From contig CP073691.1 of the NCBI GenBank assembly GCA_018228685.1, forward strand, positions 930,001-994,000: 64,000 bases of DNA. The letters are read 5' to 3'. This document shows positions 8,695 to 21,812 of the stretch, in pieces. Position 1 is the stretch's first letter. Each line of letters opens with the position of its first letter. This stretch comes from Clostridiaceae bacterium Marseille-Q4149 (GTDB lineage: Bacteria; Bacillota; Clostridia; Oscillospirales; Oscillospiraceae). The position numbers were made by a program, and so were the translations under genes. The notes under the pieces were generated by a model that saw only the letters and a program-made list of their open reading frames with translations, did no database searches and had not been told where the DNA came from.

Positions 8695-8723
8695 TTGACA
8701 AAGCGAGCTCGATGTGGTATCCT
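8695..8723 (+). promoter_or_regulatory. rRNA operon promoter P2
   Basis: TTGACA at 8695-8700 and TATCCT at 8718-8723 are 17 nt apart. The 14-base block CGAAAAAAGTTCTT directly upstream of the -35 is repeated before P3, so P2 and P3 look like duplicates. Confidence 0.87.
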
Positions 8724-8794
8724 AAATAAGTCGTCTGCAAAGACGGTGAACGACAAACGGTTTCAAAAAATGTGAAGAATGTCGAAAAAAGTTC

Positions 8795-8823
8795 TTGACA
8801 AACGAAACTGCTTGTGGTAAAAT
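8795..8823 (+). promoter_or_regulatory. rRNA operon promoter P3
   Basis: TTGACA at 8795-8800 and TAAAAT at 8818-8823 have a 17-nt spacer and share the A-tract/GTTC upstream block with P2. It is the promoter nearest to the 16S gene, about 210 bp from the mature 5' end. Confidence 0.88.
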
Positions 8824-9032
8824 GCCAACTGTTCCGCGGGTGCGGGGCGTGTATCTTGTAAATTAAACAATGAACGAACAAAGCACCAGACGGGAGCGCA
8901 TCGGAAGATGCGCGACTGAAAAGCTCGGACGCTGGGGTTTAGTCAATTACCCGGTGTTTGAGCAGAGTTTATGAAGCTATGGAAATAGCTCTGTAAAATG
9001 ATTAGCTCAGCGGAAACGCTGTGTTGATACGA
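8824..9032 (+). other. rRNA leader with the 5' half of the 16S processing stalk
   Basis: Transcribed leader with no gene. Bases 8860-8874 are perfectly complementary over 15 bp to 10630-10644 in the spacer after 16S. This would bring the two ends of pre-16S together in the double-stranded stalk that RNase III cuts. The rest contains several small hairpins. I cannot point to a convincing boxA. Confidence 0.75.
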
Positions 9033-10561
<1,529 letters not shown>

Positions 10562-10681
10562 CTAAGGAGACCTCAAGTAAGCCAAGGCTTGCTTGTAACA
10601 TCCTGGTCAGACGTTTGGGATTTCAGTAGTTCATTGTTTAATTTAGAGGATACAGGCTCTGCGGAAGCGGAGAAGATAGAC

Positions 10682-10757
10682 GGGGATATAGCTCAGCTGG
10701 GAGAGCGCCTGCCTTGCAAGCAGGAGGTCGCCGGTTCGATCCCGACTATCTCCACCA
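10682..10757 (+). tRNA. tRNA-Ala (anticodon TGC)
   Basis: A 76-nt cloverleaf with acceptor GGGGATA paired to TATCTCC, D-loop AGCTCAGCTGGGAGAGC, anticodon TGC at 10715-10717, T-loop GGTTCGATCC and an encoded CCA end. It is the first spacer tRNA between 16S and 23S. The spacer that follows (10758-10886) has a hairpin with arms 10779-10790 and 10800-10811. Confidence 0.98.
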
Positions 10758-10886
10758 AGTTCATATTCTCGTTTAACTCGAATCGCAAACCAGCGAAGCG
10801 TTTGTGATTCGAAGAGGAGATGCGACGGAATGAGCGAGTTGCAGCGCTTGCGGTGCAATGAGCGATATGAAGTCCGCATCGACGAC

Positions 10887-10963
10887 GGGCCCGTAGCTCA
10901 GCTGGCTAGAGCGTACGACTGATAATCGTAAGGTCGGTGGTTCGAGCCCACTCGGGCCCACCA
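10887..10963 (+). tRNA. tRNA-Ile (anticodon GAT)
   Basis: A 77-nt cloverleaf starting GGGCCCG and ending CGGGCCCACCA with encoded CCA. The anticodon stem TACGA/TCGTA encloses loop CTGATAA with GAT at 10921-10923. The Ala-Ile order in the 16S-23S spacer is the reverse of the common Ile-Ala arrangement. Confidence 0.98.
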
Positions 10964-11244
10964 AGATTCCAATTTGGCGTTGGATCTCAAAACCCAAGGA
11001 ATTGGATTTTGAGATCTGGCTTCAAAAGAAGCTGGAAGCTGCACCTTGAAAACTGAACAACGTAACATGTGATGAAGAAGCAAGGCAACAGAGAGGTCTT
11101 TCAAGGAGACTTGAAAGAAAAGTTGTGAATTTTTAATTGTGGAACACTTCTGTTAAAAGAAGAGGGTAACAATTACAATTTTGCGAAGAAAACCTGTTGA
11201 TTGCCTGCATAATTCAACTATAGAGAACCAAAATATCTCTAATA
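10964..11244 (+). other. Spacer before 23S with the 5' halves of the 23S processing stalk
   Basis: No gene. Two segments pair with sequence beyond the 3' end of 23S: 11038-11066 with 14121-14149 (29 positions, one mismatch and two G-U pairs by my reading) and 11199-11213 with 14085-14099 (15 perfect pairs). A separate local hairpin has 9-bp arms at 11097-11105 and 11110-11118. The stretch CCTTGAAAACTGAACAACG within the first segment is common in Firmicutes spacers. Confidence 0.75.
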
Positions 11245-14081
<2,837 letters not shown>

Positions 14082-14159
14082 ACGATTATGCAGGCAATCC
14101 AAGCCTTACTCACGGTCGCGGTTACGTTGTTCGGTTTTGAGGGTGCAGCCCCCAATATA

Positions 14160-14274
<115 letters not shown>

Positions 14275-14277
14275 ACA

Positions 14278-14307
14278 AGCGGACATCTTCGGATGTCCGC
14301 TTTTTTT
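14278..14307 (+). terminator. rRNA operon terminator
   Basis: Stem AGCGGACATC (14278-14287) with its complement (14292-14301), a TTCG tetraloop and a run of T at 14301-14307. It begins 3 nt after the 5S RNA. Confidence 0.95.
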
Positions 14308-14491
14308 CGCGCGTTTATGTAATTTTTTTTCGGATTTCATAATTTGTTCAAAGTTTTTTCACCATTCCCAGAGATGGATCTGTATAATAGATAACTATGA
14401 AAAGTGTGCCTATCAGAGCTCTATCAAAACCGGGCATACTGCATCATGAGCGAATACAAATTACCAGACCGCTCAAATAGCGCGGAAAAGG

Positions 14492-14520
14492 TTGATTTTT
14501 TGTGCTGAACCTGCTATAAT
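14492..14520 (+). promoter_or_regulatory. Promoter of the exopolysaccharide locus
   Basis: TTGATT (14492-14497) and a consensus TATAAT (14515-14520) are spaced by 17 nt, 41 nt before the first start codon. The stretch 14308-14561 contains no gene. A second TATAAT at 14383-14388 lacks a clear -35 and may be a weak upstream promoter. Confidence 0.78.
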
Positions 14521-14561
14521 GAACGGACTTGTCAAAGGATAACCGGAAAAGGATTTTTGTT

Positions 14562-15920
14562 ATGCTGAGAAGATTCAAATCGTCTGTTACCTTTTTAATG
14601 AAGCTGCTGGCCTTTCTGCTGTGTGCCGCCTGCTTTTTCGGCCTGTTCGGACTGGAATATTTCTTCCTTCTGCGCCCCAGCCGCACCCTGGGCGTCACGG
14701 CGGTGGCCTTTGTGGTGGTCTACATCCTGATGACCAAGGTCTACGGCGGCTTCGACATCGGAAAGCGTAAAAGCAAGCCCATCGTGTTCTCCATGGCCCT
14801 GACGCTGCTGCTGACGGACCTGGTGACGCACTTCCTGCTGTGCATCATGAATACCACCGTCATCCACGGGGGACGCTTTGTGTATGAGTGCCCGCTGCTG
14901 CTGCTGGCGGTCTATATGCTGCAGGTGGCCCTGGTGATCATCATGGCCTACGGCGGCAACGACCTGTACTTCAAGGTCAACAAGCCCCAGCGCTGCCTGA
15001 TGGTGGCCCGCCGAGGCGAGTGCATCGAGGACCTGATCAAAAAAGTGGGCCGCTACAAAAAGCAGTACAACATCCAGCAGGTGGCCTGGCTGGACCAGCC
15101 GGACCTGCTGACCTGCGTGGACCACGCCGACGCCGTGTTCCTGTATGAGCTTTCCGTCCGGGAGCGCACCGACCTGGTGGAATACTGCTACCAGACCCGC
15201 AAGGACCTGTACTACAGCCTGGAGATGTCCGACGTGGTGGCCATGGCCGGGGAGCGGGTCATGTTCGACGACAAGACCATGATGTACTGCCCGGTCCGGG
15301 AGCTGCGGTTCGAGGAGCGCATCGTCAAGCGTCTGGGGGATATCCTGGTGTCCGTGGTGGGCCTGGTGCTGACCTCCCCCATCCTGCTGGCAACGGCCCT
15401 GGCCATCCGCCTGGAGGACGGCGGCCCGGTGTTCTACCGCCAGAAGCGCGCCACCTACGGCGGCCGGGTGTTCGAGGTGTACAAATTCCGCTCCATGCGG
15501 GCCCAGGACGGCAGCATCCACGTCTCCGCCAAGAAGGATGACGACCGCATCACCAAGGTGGGCCACATCATCCGCAAATTCCGCATCGACGAGCTGCCCC
15601 AGCTGATCAACGTCCTGAAAAGCGACATGAGCATCGTGGGCCCCCGGCCCGAGATGCTGGAAAACGTGGAAAAATATACCGACGACCTGCCGGAGTTCCG
15701 CTATCGCCTGCGGGCGAAGGCGGGGCTCACCGGCCTTGCCCAGATTTACGGCAAATACAACACCTCTCCCCGGGATAAGCTCATCATGGACCTGGCCTAT
15801 ATCCAGCAGTACAGCGTCTGGCTGGACCTGAAGCTGATTCTGCGGACGGCTCTGGTGCTGCTGACGCCGGAGGAGAGCACCGAGGCCTTCGAGGACAAGA
15901 AAACGGAGGAAAAAGCGTAA
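14562..15920 (+). CDS. Exopolysaccharide-priming undecaprenyl-phosphate sugar-phosphate transferase
   Basis: Transfers the first sugar-phosphate to undecaprenyl phosphate at the membrane to start polysaccharide repeat assembly. The 452-aa protein has four N-terminal membrane segments (about 10-30, 43-60, 75-95 and 110-130), a soluble middle part, a fifth helix at about 257-282 and the bacterial sugar transferase domain. Motifs include DGGPV (286-290), KFRSM (308-312), DELPQ (343-347) and GPRPE (360-364). I start at ATG 14562 with AAAAGGA 8 nt upstream; an in-frame TTG at 14529 has no such site. It is the first gene of the locus and the next gene overlaps it by one base. Confidence 0.93.
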   Translation: MLRRFKSSVTFLMKLLAFLLCAACFFGLFGLEYFFLLRPSRTLGVTAVAFVVVYILMTKVYGGFDIGKRKSKPIVFSMALTLLLTDLVTHFLLCIMNTTVIHGGRFVYECPLLLLAVYMLQVALVIIMAYGGNDLYFKVNKPQRCLMVARRGECIEDLIKKVGRYKKQYNIQQVAWLDQPDLLTCVDHADAVFLYELSVRERTDLVEYCYQTRKDLYYSLEMSDVVAMAGERVMFDDKTMMYCPVRELRFEERIVKRLGDILVSVVGLVLTSPILLATALAIRLEDGGPVFYRQKRATYGGRVFEVYKFRSMRAQDGSIHVSAKKDDDRITKVGHIIRKFRIDELPQLINVLKSDMSIVGPRPEMLENVEKYTDDLPEFRYRLRAKAGLTGLAQIYGKYNTSPRDKLIMDLAYIQQYSVWLDLKLILRTALVLLTPEESTEAFEDKKTEEKA

Positions 15921-17044
15921 TGCATACCACAAAGCGCGCTGTGCTGCTCAGCTGCTCCGACCACTATAACCACCGCCTCTATGTCATCGACGGCTACCTC
16001 AGGTCCCTGGGCTACGAGACGGTGTACTACACCAGCGACTTTGACCACACCTCCAAAAAGGTGTTCCGCTGCACGGTCCCCGGCTGCCGCCAGATCCATG
16101 TGCGGCCCTATCAGAAAAACCTGTCCCTGTCCCGGATTTTGTCCCATCGGGACTTTGCCCGCCTGGTGTTCCAGGAGCTGGAGCAGGACCCCCCGGATGT
16201 GGTGGTGGCCCAGCTGCCCCCCAACTACCTGGCCCATTATGCCGCCCGCTTCAAGGCCCGGTACCCGGAAACCAGGCTGATCTTCGAGATTTTCGACATG
16301 TGGCCGGAGACCTTCCCCTCCGGCTCCATGAAGCGCCTGCTGGCCCTGCCCTTTTCCGTGTGGGCCGGTCTGCGGGATAAGAACCTCTCCGCCGCGGACC
16401 GGGTGATCCCCGAGTGCAGGCTGTTCTGCCGCAAGCTGGGTCTGCCGGAGGAAAACGCCATCTACCTGGCCTCCCGCCGCGACCCGGACCAGACGCCGGA
16501 GGCCCATCTGCGCTCCGACGGGCTGGACCTGTGCTACCTGGGGGCCATCAACAACGTGGTGAACGTCGACGCCATCGCCGATCTGACGGCCCAATTGGCC
16601 CGGCTGAAGCCCGTCACCGTCCATGTCATCGGCGACGGCGAGAAGTGCCCTCAGCTGCTCCAGGCCCTGCGTGACGCCGGGGCGGAGGTGGACTGGCTGG
16701 GCGTGGTGTTTGACGAGAGCCGGAAGCACGAGGTCATGAGCCGCTGCCACTTCGGCTTCAACCTGATGAAGCCCGACGTGTGCGTGGGCCTGACCATGAA
16801 GTCCGTGGACTATTTCCGCCACGACCTGCCCATTCTCAACAACATTCCCGCCGACACCGCCGAGCTGGTGGACCGGGAACAGGTGGGTCTCAACGTGGGG
16901 GAGGACACGGCGGCCCGGGTGGCCGCCATGACGGTGGAGGACTGCCTGCGCATGCGTAAGAACGTCCGCCGGGTCTTTGACGAGAATTTTGACCTGCCGG
17001 TGGTGCAGGCCCGATATGCCGCCCTGCTGCAGGGCATTGTGTGA
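15920..17044 (+). CDS. Glycosyltransferase, GT-B fold (GT4-like)
   Basis: Probably adds a sugar to the growing lipid-linked repeat on the cytoplasmic face. The 374-aa protein has two Rossmann-like halves. The N-terminal half has the pattern DVVVAQLPPNYLAHYAA and FEIFDMWPETF, seen in capsule glycosyltransferases. The C-terminal half has LCYLGAINNVVNVDAI, VHVIGDGEKCPQL and a donor-site region near HFGFNLMKPD. No membrane segment or signal is seen. The start ATG shares a base with the upstream stop TAA. Donor and acceptor sugars cannot be read from the sequence. Confidence 0.83.
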   Translation: MHTTKRAVLLSCSDHYNHRLYVIDGYLRSLGYETVYYTSDFDHTSKKVFRCTVPGCRQIHVRPYQKNLSLSRILSHRDFARLVFQELEQDPPDVVVAQLPPNYLAHYAARFKARYPETRLIFEIFDMWPETFPSGSMKRLLALPFSVWAGLRDKNLSAADRVIPECRLFCRKLGLPEENAIYLASRRDPDQTPEAHLRSDGLDLCYLGAINNVVNVDAIADLTAQLARLKPVTVHVIGDGEKCPQLLQALRDAGAEVDWLGVVFDESRKHEVMSRCHFGFNLMKPDVCVGLTMKSVDYFRHDLPILNNIPADTAELVDREQVGLNVGEDTAARVAAMTVEDCLRMRKNVRRVFDENFDLPVVQARYAALLQGIV

Positions 17045-17054
17045 GGATACGACC

Positions 17055-17987
17055 GTGGAAAAACAGATATTGATCCTGCTGGCTGCCTACAAGGGCGGCC
17101 GGTTTATCCGGCCCATGGTGGACTCCATCCTGGCGCAGGACGTGGGGGGTTGGAGGCTGATCCTGTCGGACGACGGGGAGGATACCGCCCCCATTTTGCA
17201 GGAATACGCCGATAAATATCCGGATAAAATAACGCATTATCGTTCCGGCCGCCGGTTCGGCAGCGCCCAGAAGCACTTCATGCACCTGCTGGAGCAGTTC
17301 GGGGGCCAGGCCGACTACATCATGTTCAGCGACCAGGACGACGTGTGGCACCCGGACAAGGTGCGCCTGACCCTCCGGCTCATGGAGCAGGCGGAGACGG
17401 ACCCGGCCCTGCCGGTGCTGGTCCACACGGACCTGCGGGTGGTGGACGGCCAGCTGCATGAGATGGACCCCTCCTTCCAGCACTATTCCGGCCTGGACGG
17501 CCATCGTCTGGCGCTGGAGCAGCTGCTGGTGCAGAACGTGGTCACCGGCTGCACCATGATGATCAACCGCTCCCTGGCCCGGCTTGCCTGCCGCCCGGTG
17601 GGGGAGGGGGACATGCTGATGCACGACTGGTGGCTGGCGCTGATCGCCGCCGCCATGGGCCGTGCCGTGTTCCTGGACCGCGCCACCATTGACTACCGCC
17701 AGCACGGCGGCAACGTGGTGGGGGCCAAGGATCCCCGCTCGGCGGGCTATGTGCTGCAGAAGCTCAAGGGCGGCGCGGTGCGCCGTTCCCTGGTGGATAC
17801 GGCCCGGCAGGCCGGGGCCTTCCTCTCCTGCTATCGTCAGGAGCTGACCCCGGACCAGCAGGCCCTGCTGGCGGACTATGCCGCCGCCCCTGAAAAGGGA
17901 AAACTGGCCCGGCTGACTCTTTACCGGCGGCGGGGCCTGTGGAAGTACGGCCTGAACCGCCGTATCGGACAAATTCTTTGGTGGTGA
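17055..17987 (+). CDS. Glycosyltransferase family 2 (rhamnosyltransferase-like)
   Basis: A 310-aa GT-A enzyme. The N-terminus has ILILLAAYKGGRFIRPMVDSIL and LSDDGEDT, and the DxD metal/nucleotide site appears as MFSDQDDVWHPDKV, a form common in the RfbF/RgpB rhamnosyltransferase group. The presence of dTDP-rhamnose genes 5 kb downstream supports a rhamnosyl donor, but this is an inference. I start at GTG 17055, with GAGGAT 6 nt upstream; the frame is open further upstream inside the previous gene. No membrane segment is evident. Confidence 0.87.
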   Translation: MEKQILILLAAYKGGRFIRPMVDSILAQDVGGWRLILSDDGEDTAPILQEYADKYPDKITHYRSGRRFGSAQKHFMHLLEQFGGQADYIMFSDQDDVWHPDKVRLTLRLMEQAETDPALPVLVHTDLRVVDGQLHEMDPSFQHYSGLDGHRLALEQLLVQNVVTGCTMMINRSLARLACRPVGEGDMLMHDWWLALIAAAMGRAVFLDRATIDYRQHGGNVVGAKDPRSAGYVLQKLKGGAVRRSLVDTARQAGAFLSCYRQELTPDQQALLADYAAAPEKGKLARLTLYRRRGLWKYGLNRRIGQILWW

Positions 17988-19393
17988 ATCTTTTGCAAAA
18001 TCGAATCCGTAACATAACGGAGGAGTTCCGGCGGGGTACCTTTACCCAGCGGTGCAGCCAGCTCTCCTTCGGAATCTTGTGCCTGTTCCTGCTGGAGTGC
18101 AGCATCACCGGCGGCGGCCGCTATTGGGAGGTCGGGCCTGTCAGCATCCGCATTCTGCTGGGGGGCCTGGCCGCTGTGCTGGCCCTGCCGGAGCTTTTCC
18201 GGCATTTGGGCGCATACCTGAAAAAGCCCGCCGTCTGGCTGACCCTGGCCTTCGTGGCCTGGCTGGCCTTCTGCGCCTGGCGGGGCGTCCGGGCGGAAAA
18301 CCGCATGGACGTGCTGCTGACGGACATCAAGGGCTTCATGTGGCTGTTCCTGGTGCCTGTGCTGGTGGCCACGGTCCGGTCGCGGCAGCGCCTGCGGGTG
18401 CTTTTGAGCTGGGTCCTGGCGGGTGCGCTGATCCAGGCGGCCCTGATCCTGGCGGTGAACGCCGCCGTGGTGCTGATGGACGACCCTGCCCCTCTGTGCC
18501 GGTGGCTGAACGAGCACACCGTAGGCATCGTGGACGTGGTGTCGGCGCGGCTGGTCCGTGTGTTCTTTAAAAGCAGCCCCTATATGATCGTGGGCTGTGT
18601 GGTGGCCCTGTTCCGTCAGGCCCGGGCCCCCAAGCTCCGCTGGCGCTATGTGCTGGCAGTGGGCCTGCTGTTCAACGCCCTGCTTTTAAGCTATACCCGC
18701 TCCCTGTACGGAGCTTTGGGGCTGACGGCCCTGATCAGCATCATCGCGGTGCTGGTGCTGTGCCCGGAGGGCCGCAAGCGGACGCTGGCGTTTCTGCTGG
18801 CTGCCGTGGTGTGCTTCGGCGTGCTGGTCACGGTGCAGGAGTTTGCCCTGGAGGGCAGCTATCTGAGCTTTGCCGTGTCCCGCACCATCGGCAGGGAGGT
18901 TCCCACCTCCTGGGCCTCCCAGCTGCGGTCCCAGCTTCGGGGCGAGGACCCCGGCGATTCCCCCGACGACGGCGAGATGGACAGCCAGCGCTCCTATATC
19001 GAGGTCACCGAGAAGTCCGACCAGCTGCGGCAGGAGACCAAGGACAGCCTGAATGTCTACATTCAGCGCAGTCCCATCATCGGCTGCGGCCTGGGCGCGT
19101 CGGCGGCCAACCGCGACAAGGGCGTGGACGAGTATTTCTATCTGGACATGCTGGCCCGGACGGGTGTCGTGGGTCTGCTGCTGTACATGCTGCCTTTTGG
19201 CTATGTGGTGGTCTGGTGCCTGCGGCGGCGGGAGCTGCTGCGGGAGTGCCCGGAGGGGGCGGCCGTGGTCTGCGGCCTGTGCACCTTCTGGATCGTCACC
19301 TGGTTCAACCCCTGGATGAATGCTGTGCTGGGCATCGCCTGGTACGCCGTCACCCTGTCGGTGCCCACGGCTTTAGAGGAGCACAGCATCTGA
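17984..19393 (+). CDS. O-antigen ligase/polymerase-like membrane protein (Wzy-type)
   Basis: Probably polymerises the exopolysaccharide repeats on the outer face of the membrane. It has about ten hydrophobic helices and a large extracytoplasmic loop (near 19000-19080, rich in charged residues). In the family this loop carries functional arginines, and here it is followed by RSPIIGCGLGASAAN, which resembles the family's short GxG motif. The start is uncertain: GTG 17984 overlaps the previous stop (GTGA), but TTG 17978, GTG 17981 and TTG 17993 are also in frame and no strong ribosome site favours one. Length is about 469 aa. Confidence 0.82.
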   Translation: MNLLQNRIRNITEEFRRGTFTQRCSQLSFGILCLFLLECSITGGGRYWEVGPVSIRILLGGLAAVLALPELFRHLGAYLKKPAVWLTLAFVAWLAFCAWRGVRAENRMDVLLTDIKGFMWLFLVPVLVATVRSRQRLRVLLSWVLAGALIQAALILAVNAAVVLMDDPAPLCRWLNEHTVGIVDVVSARLVRVFFKSSPYMIVGCVVALFRQARAPKLRWRYVLAVGLLFNALLLSYTRSLYGALGLTALISIIAVLVLCPEGRKRTLAFLLAAVVCFGVLVTVQEFALEGSYLSFAVSRTIGREVPTSWASQLRSQLRGEDPGDSPDDGEMDSQRSYIEVTEKSDQLRQETKDSLNVYIQRSPIIGCGLGASAANRDKGVDEYFYLDMLARTGVVGLLLYMLPFGYVVVWCLRRRELLRECPEGAAVVCGLCTFWIVTWFNPWMNAVLGIAWYAVTLSVPTALEEHSI

Positions 19394-19421
19394 ATCCCAC
19401 GCAACAGGAGATGTTTTCCCC

Positions 19422-20858
19422 ATGGCGAATGAATCAAGCGGAAAAAAAGCCCTGAAGGCCGGACTTGGCTACACGGTGGGCAATATGCTGGTGAAGGGCC
19501 TGTCCTTCCTGGCCATCCCCCTGTTTGCCCGGCTGATGACGGTGGAGGACTTCGGCATTTACAGCACCTTCAGCTCCTATGTGATGATCATGACGGTGCT
19601 GGCGGGCTTCACTCTGCACACCAGCGTCCGCAACGCAAAGCTGGATTATGTGGACCTCACCGGTTCCTACTGCTCCTCCGTGACCCTGCTGGTCATCGGC
19701 AACTCCCTGCTGCTGCTGGGCCTGAGCCTGGTGTTTGCCTCACCGCTGGCCCGGTCCCTGAGCCTGGAGCAGCCGTATCTTCCGGCGCTGATCGTGCTGG
19801 AGAGCTTCGGCATGGCCATGCTGACCTTCTACAACTCCGTCCTTTCGGTGGACTATAAGTATAAGGAGTACCTGGTACTGAGCCTGGTGTATGCCGTGGC
19901 CGGCATCGGCGGCTCCGTGCTGCTGATCCTGACCCTCTGCCGGGGCCAGGGATACCTGGGCCGCATCCTGGGCACCCTGATCCCCGCGGTGCTGGTGGGC
20001 ATCTATGTGGTGATTCGCCTGTGGCGGAAGGACCGCCCCCGCATCAGCCGGGAATACTGGCGCTACGGCATGGCCATCAGCCTGCCCACGGTGCCCCACG
20101 GCCTGAGCCAGCTGCTGCTGAACCAGTTTGACCGCATCATGATCAAGTCCATCATCGGCAGCACCGAGGCCGGGCTTTACAGCTTTGCCTACAACGTGGG
20201 CATGATCTTCCAGGTGATCACCAATTCCATGGACACCGCCTGGGCGCCCTGGTTCTTTGAAAAGATGAAGGCCAAGGAGTATCCGGCCATTCGCCGGGCG
20301 GCCTCGGCGTATGTGGTGTTTGTGTCCATCGGGGCCATGGCCCTGGCACTGATCTCTCCGGAGGTCATCCTCATTGCCGGCGGCTCCAAATACAGCGACA
20401 GCCGCTACGTGACCATGCCCATCGTGCTGTCCATGTACTACGCGTTTTTGTATACCCTGCCCTCCTCGGTGGAGTATTACTATAAGAAAACCAAGCTCAT
20501 CGCCCTGGGCACCATGCTGGCGGCGGGCATGAACATCCTGCTCAACGCCGTGTTCATTCCGGCCTTCGGCTATGTGGCGGCGGCCTATACCACCGTGGCC
20601 TGCTACCTGCTGTATTACCTGCTGCATGTGGCATTTTCCTGGTGGGTCCACAAGGGCATGGTGTATGACATTCTCCAGCAGTTCCTCTGGCTGGGGGTCG
20701 TGTCGGTGGTGTCGCTGGTGACGGTGGCCCTGACGGACCTGTTCTGGGTCCGGATGGGACTGCTGGCGGCCCTTCTGGGCGTGTGCGCACTGTGGGCCCT
20801 CCGCCACCGGGACCAGGTGGCCCGGACCCTTGCGGTGTTCCGCCGGAAATCGGCCTGA
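19422..20858 (+). CDS. Polysaccharide flippase (Wzx/MurJ-like)
   Basis: A 478-aa integral membrane protein with 12-14 helices that likely flips the lipid-linked repeat unit outward. The N-terminus (KALKAGLGYTVGNMLVKGLSF, then ARLMTVEDFGIYS) is the usual start of the MATE-like polysaccharide exporters. GRILGTLI in the middle and KKTKLIALGTMLAAGMNI later also match the pattern. The start ATG is 29 nt after the polymerase gene, with CAGGAGA upstream. Together with the priming transferase and polymerase it completes a Wzx/Wzy-dependent assembly route. Confidence 0.9.
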   Translation: MANESSGKKALKAGLGYTVGNMLVKGLSFLAIPLFARLMTVEDFGIYSTFSSYVMIMTVLAGFTLHTSVRNAKLDYVDLTGSYCSSVTLLVIGNSLLLLGLSLVFASPLARSLSLEQPYLPALIVLESFGMAMLTFYNSVLSVDYKYKEYLVLSLVYAVAGIGGSVLLILTLCRGQGYLGRILGTLIPAVLVGIYVVIRLWRKDRPRISREYWRYGMAISLPTVPHGLSQLLLNQFDRIMIKSIIGSTEAGLYSFAYNVGMIFQVITNSMDTAWAPWFFEKMKAKEYPAIRRAASAYVVFVSIGAMALALISPEVILIAGGSKYSDSRYVTMPIVLSMYYAFLYTLPSSVEYYYKKTKLIALGTMLAAGMNILLNAVFIPAFGYVAAAYTTVACYLLYYLLHVAFSWWVHKGMVYDILQQFLWLGVVSVVSLVTVALTDLFWVRMGLLAALLGVCALWALRHRDQVARTLAVFRRKSA

Positions 20859-20861
20859 AAT

Positions 20862-20905
20862 CGGGACAAAACCCCGGGTTTTGCGGGACATCCCGCCCTG
20901 TCCCG
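20862..20905 (+). other. GC-rich inverted-repeat structure before licD
   Basis: In the 96-nt gap between the flippase and licD, CGGGACA (20862-20868) can pair with TGTCCCG (20899-20905). Inside are two further hairpins (the near-palindrome CAAAACCCCGGGTTTTG and CGGGACATCCCG). There is no T run, so it is not a standard terminator. It may slow transcription, protect an mRNA end or be a processing site. Confidence 0.45.
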
Positions 20906-20954
20906 GGACGGAAATATAAGAGAAGTTACGAAATAACGGATAGGAGTGAGATAA

Positions 20955-21812
20955 GTGGAGGAACTGACGCTTCGGCAAATGCAGGAGGGAGCTCTGAACA
21001 TTCTCAAGAAATTGGACGGCATCTGCCGGGAGCAGGGACTGCGGTATTTCCTGTTTTACGGCACGCTGATCGGGGCCATCCGCCACAAGGGCTTCATTCC
21101 CTGGGATGACGACCTGGACGTGGCCATGCCCCGGCCGGACTTTGATAAGCTGGTGGCATACTGCCGCCGGCACCGGCAGGAGCTTCAGCCCATGCAGCTG
21201 ATGACCGTGGACGACAACCCCCAGTATGTGTACCCCATCGCCCGGTTCAGCGACACCCGCTACCGGGTGAAGTACCAGGGCATCCGGGATTACGGCCTGG
21301 GCCTGTTTGTGGACATTTATCCGCTGGACGGCTGCGGAAACACCGAGGAGGAGGCCAGGGCCTGGGTGCAGCAGCCCATGCGGGACGTGAAATTCATCAA
21401 CTGCTGCGCCGCCGAAAAGTTCACCCCCAGCCGCCGGGGCTGGCTTCACACCCCCGCCAAGCTGGCGGGCTTTGCCTGGGCCCGGCTCCACGGAAGCGCC
21501 CATTACATCCACCGCATCGAGGCCTGGGCCCGGCAGAAGGACTATGAAAACTGCCGGTATGTGGGCTGCACCATGTGGGATACCAACTGGAACATCGTGT
21601 ACCCGCGGGAGGACCTGGAAAAAACGCTGTACGTCCCCTTTGAGGACGGGGAGTTCCCCATTCCCGCCGGATATGACCGGGTGCTGCGCCATACCTATGG
21701 CGATTACATGACGCCCCCGCCGCCGGAACAGCGGATCGGGCAGCATTTTTACACCGTATGGCCCAAGGAACAAGGGCCGTCGGAGGAACATAAGGAAGGA
21801 GCCATTTCATGA
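20955..21812 (+). CDS. LicD-family phosphotransferase
   Basis: LicD proteins attach phosphocholine or other phosphoryl groups to surface glycans. The 285-aa protein has the family core at residues 30-60: [16 protein letters not shown] followed by [14 protein letters not shown], whose acidic cluster is the likely metal site. The GTG start at 20955 is set by AGGAG at 20942-20946. No choline uptake or activation gene (licABC) is present in the window, so the group transferred may be something other than choline. It overlaps rfbA by ATGA and so is coupled to the rhamnose genes. Confidence 0.9.
   Translation: MEELTLRQMQEGALNILKKLDGICREQGLRYFLFYGTLIGAIRHKGFIPWDDDLDVAMPRPDFDKLVAYCRRHRQELQPMQLMTVDDNPQYVYPIARFSDTRYRVKYQGIRDYGLGLFVDIYPLDGCGNTEEEARAWVQQPMRDVKFINCCAAEKFTPSRRGWLHTPAKLAGFAWARLHGSAHYIHRIEAWARQKDYENCRYVGCTMWDTNWNIVYPREDLEKTLYVPFEDGEFPIPAGYDRVLRHTYGDYMTPPPPEQRIGQHFYTVWPKEQGPSEEHKEGAIS

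Noticed and set aside
8537..8881. Small minus-strand frames over the rRNA promoters
   Set aside because: They overlap three clear promoters and have no ribosome site.
10562..11244. A third spacer tRNA or T-box in the 16S-23S spacer
   Set aside because: Only two cloverleaves can be built; other hairpins are explained by processing stems, and no T-box sequence is seen.
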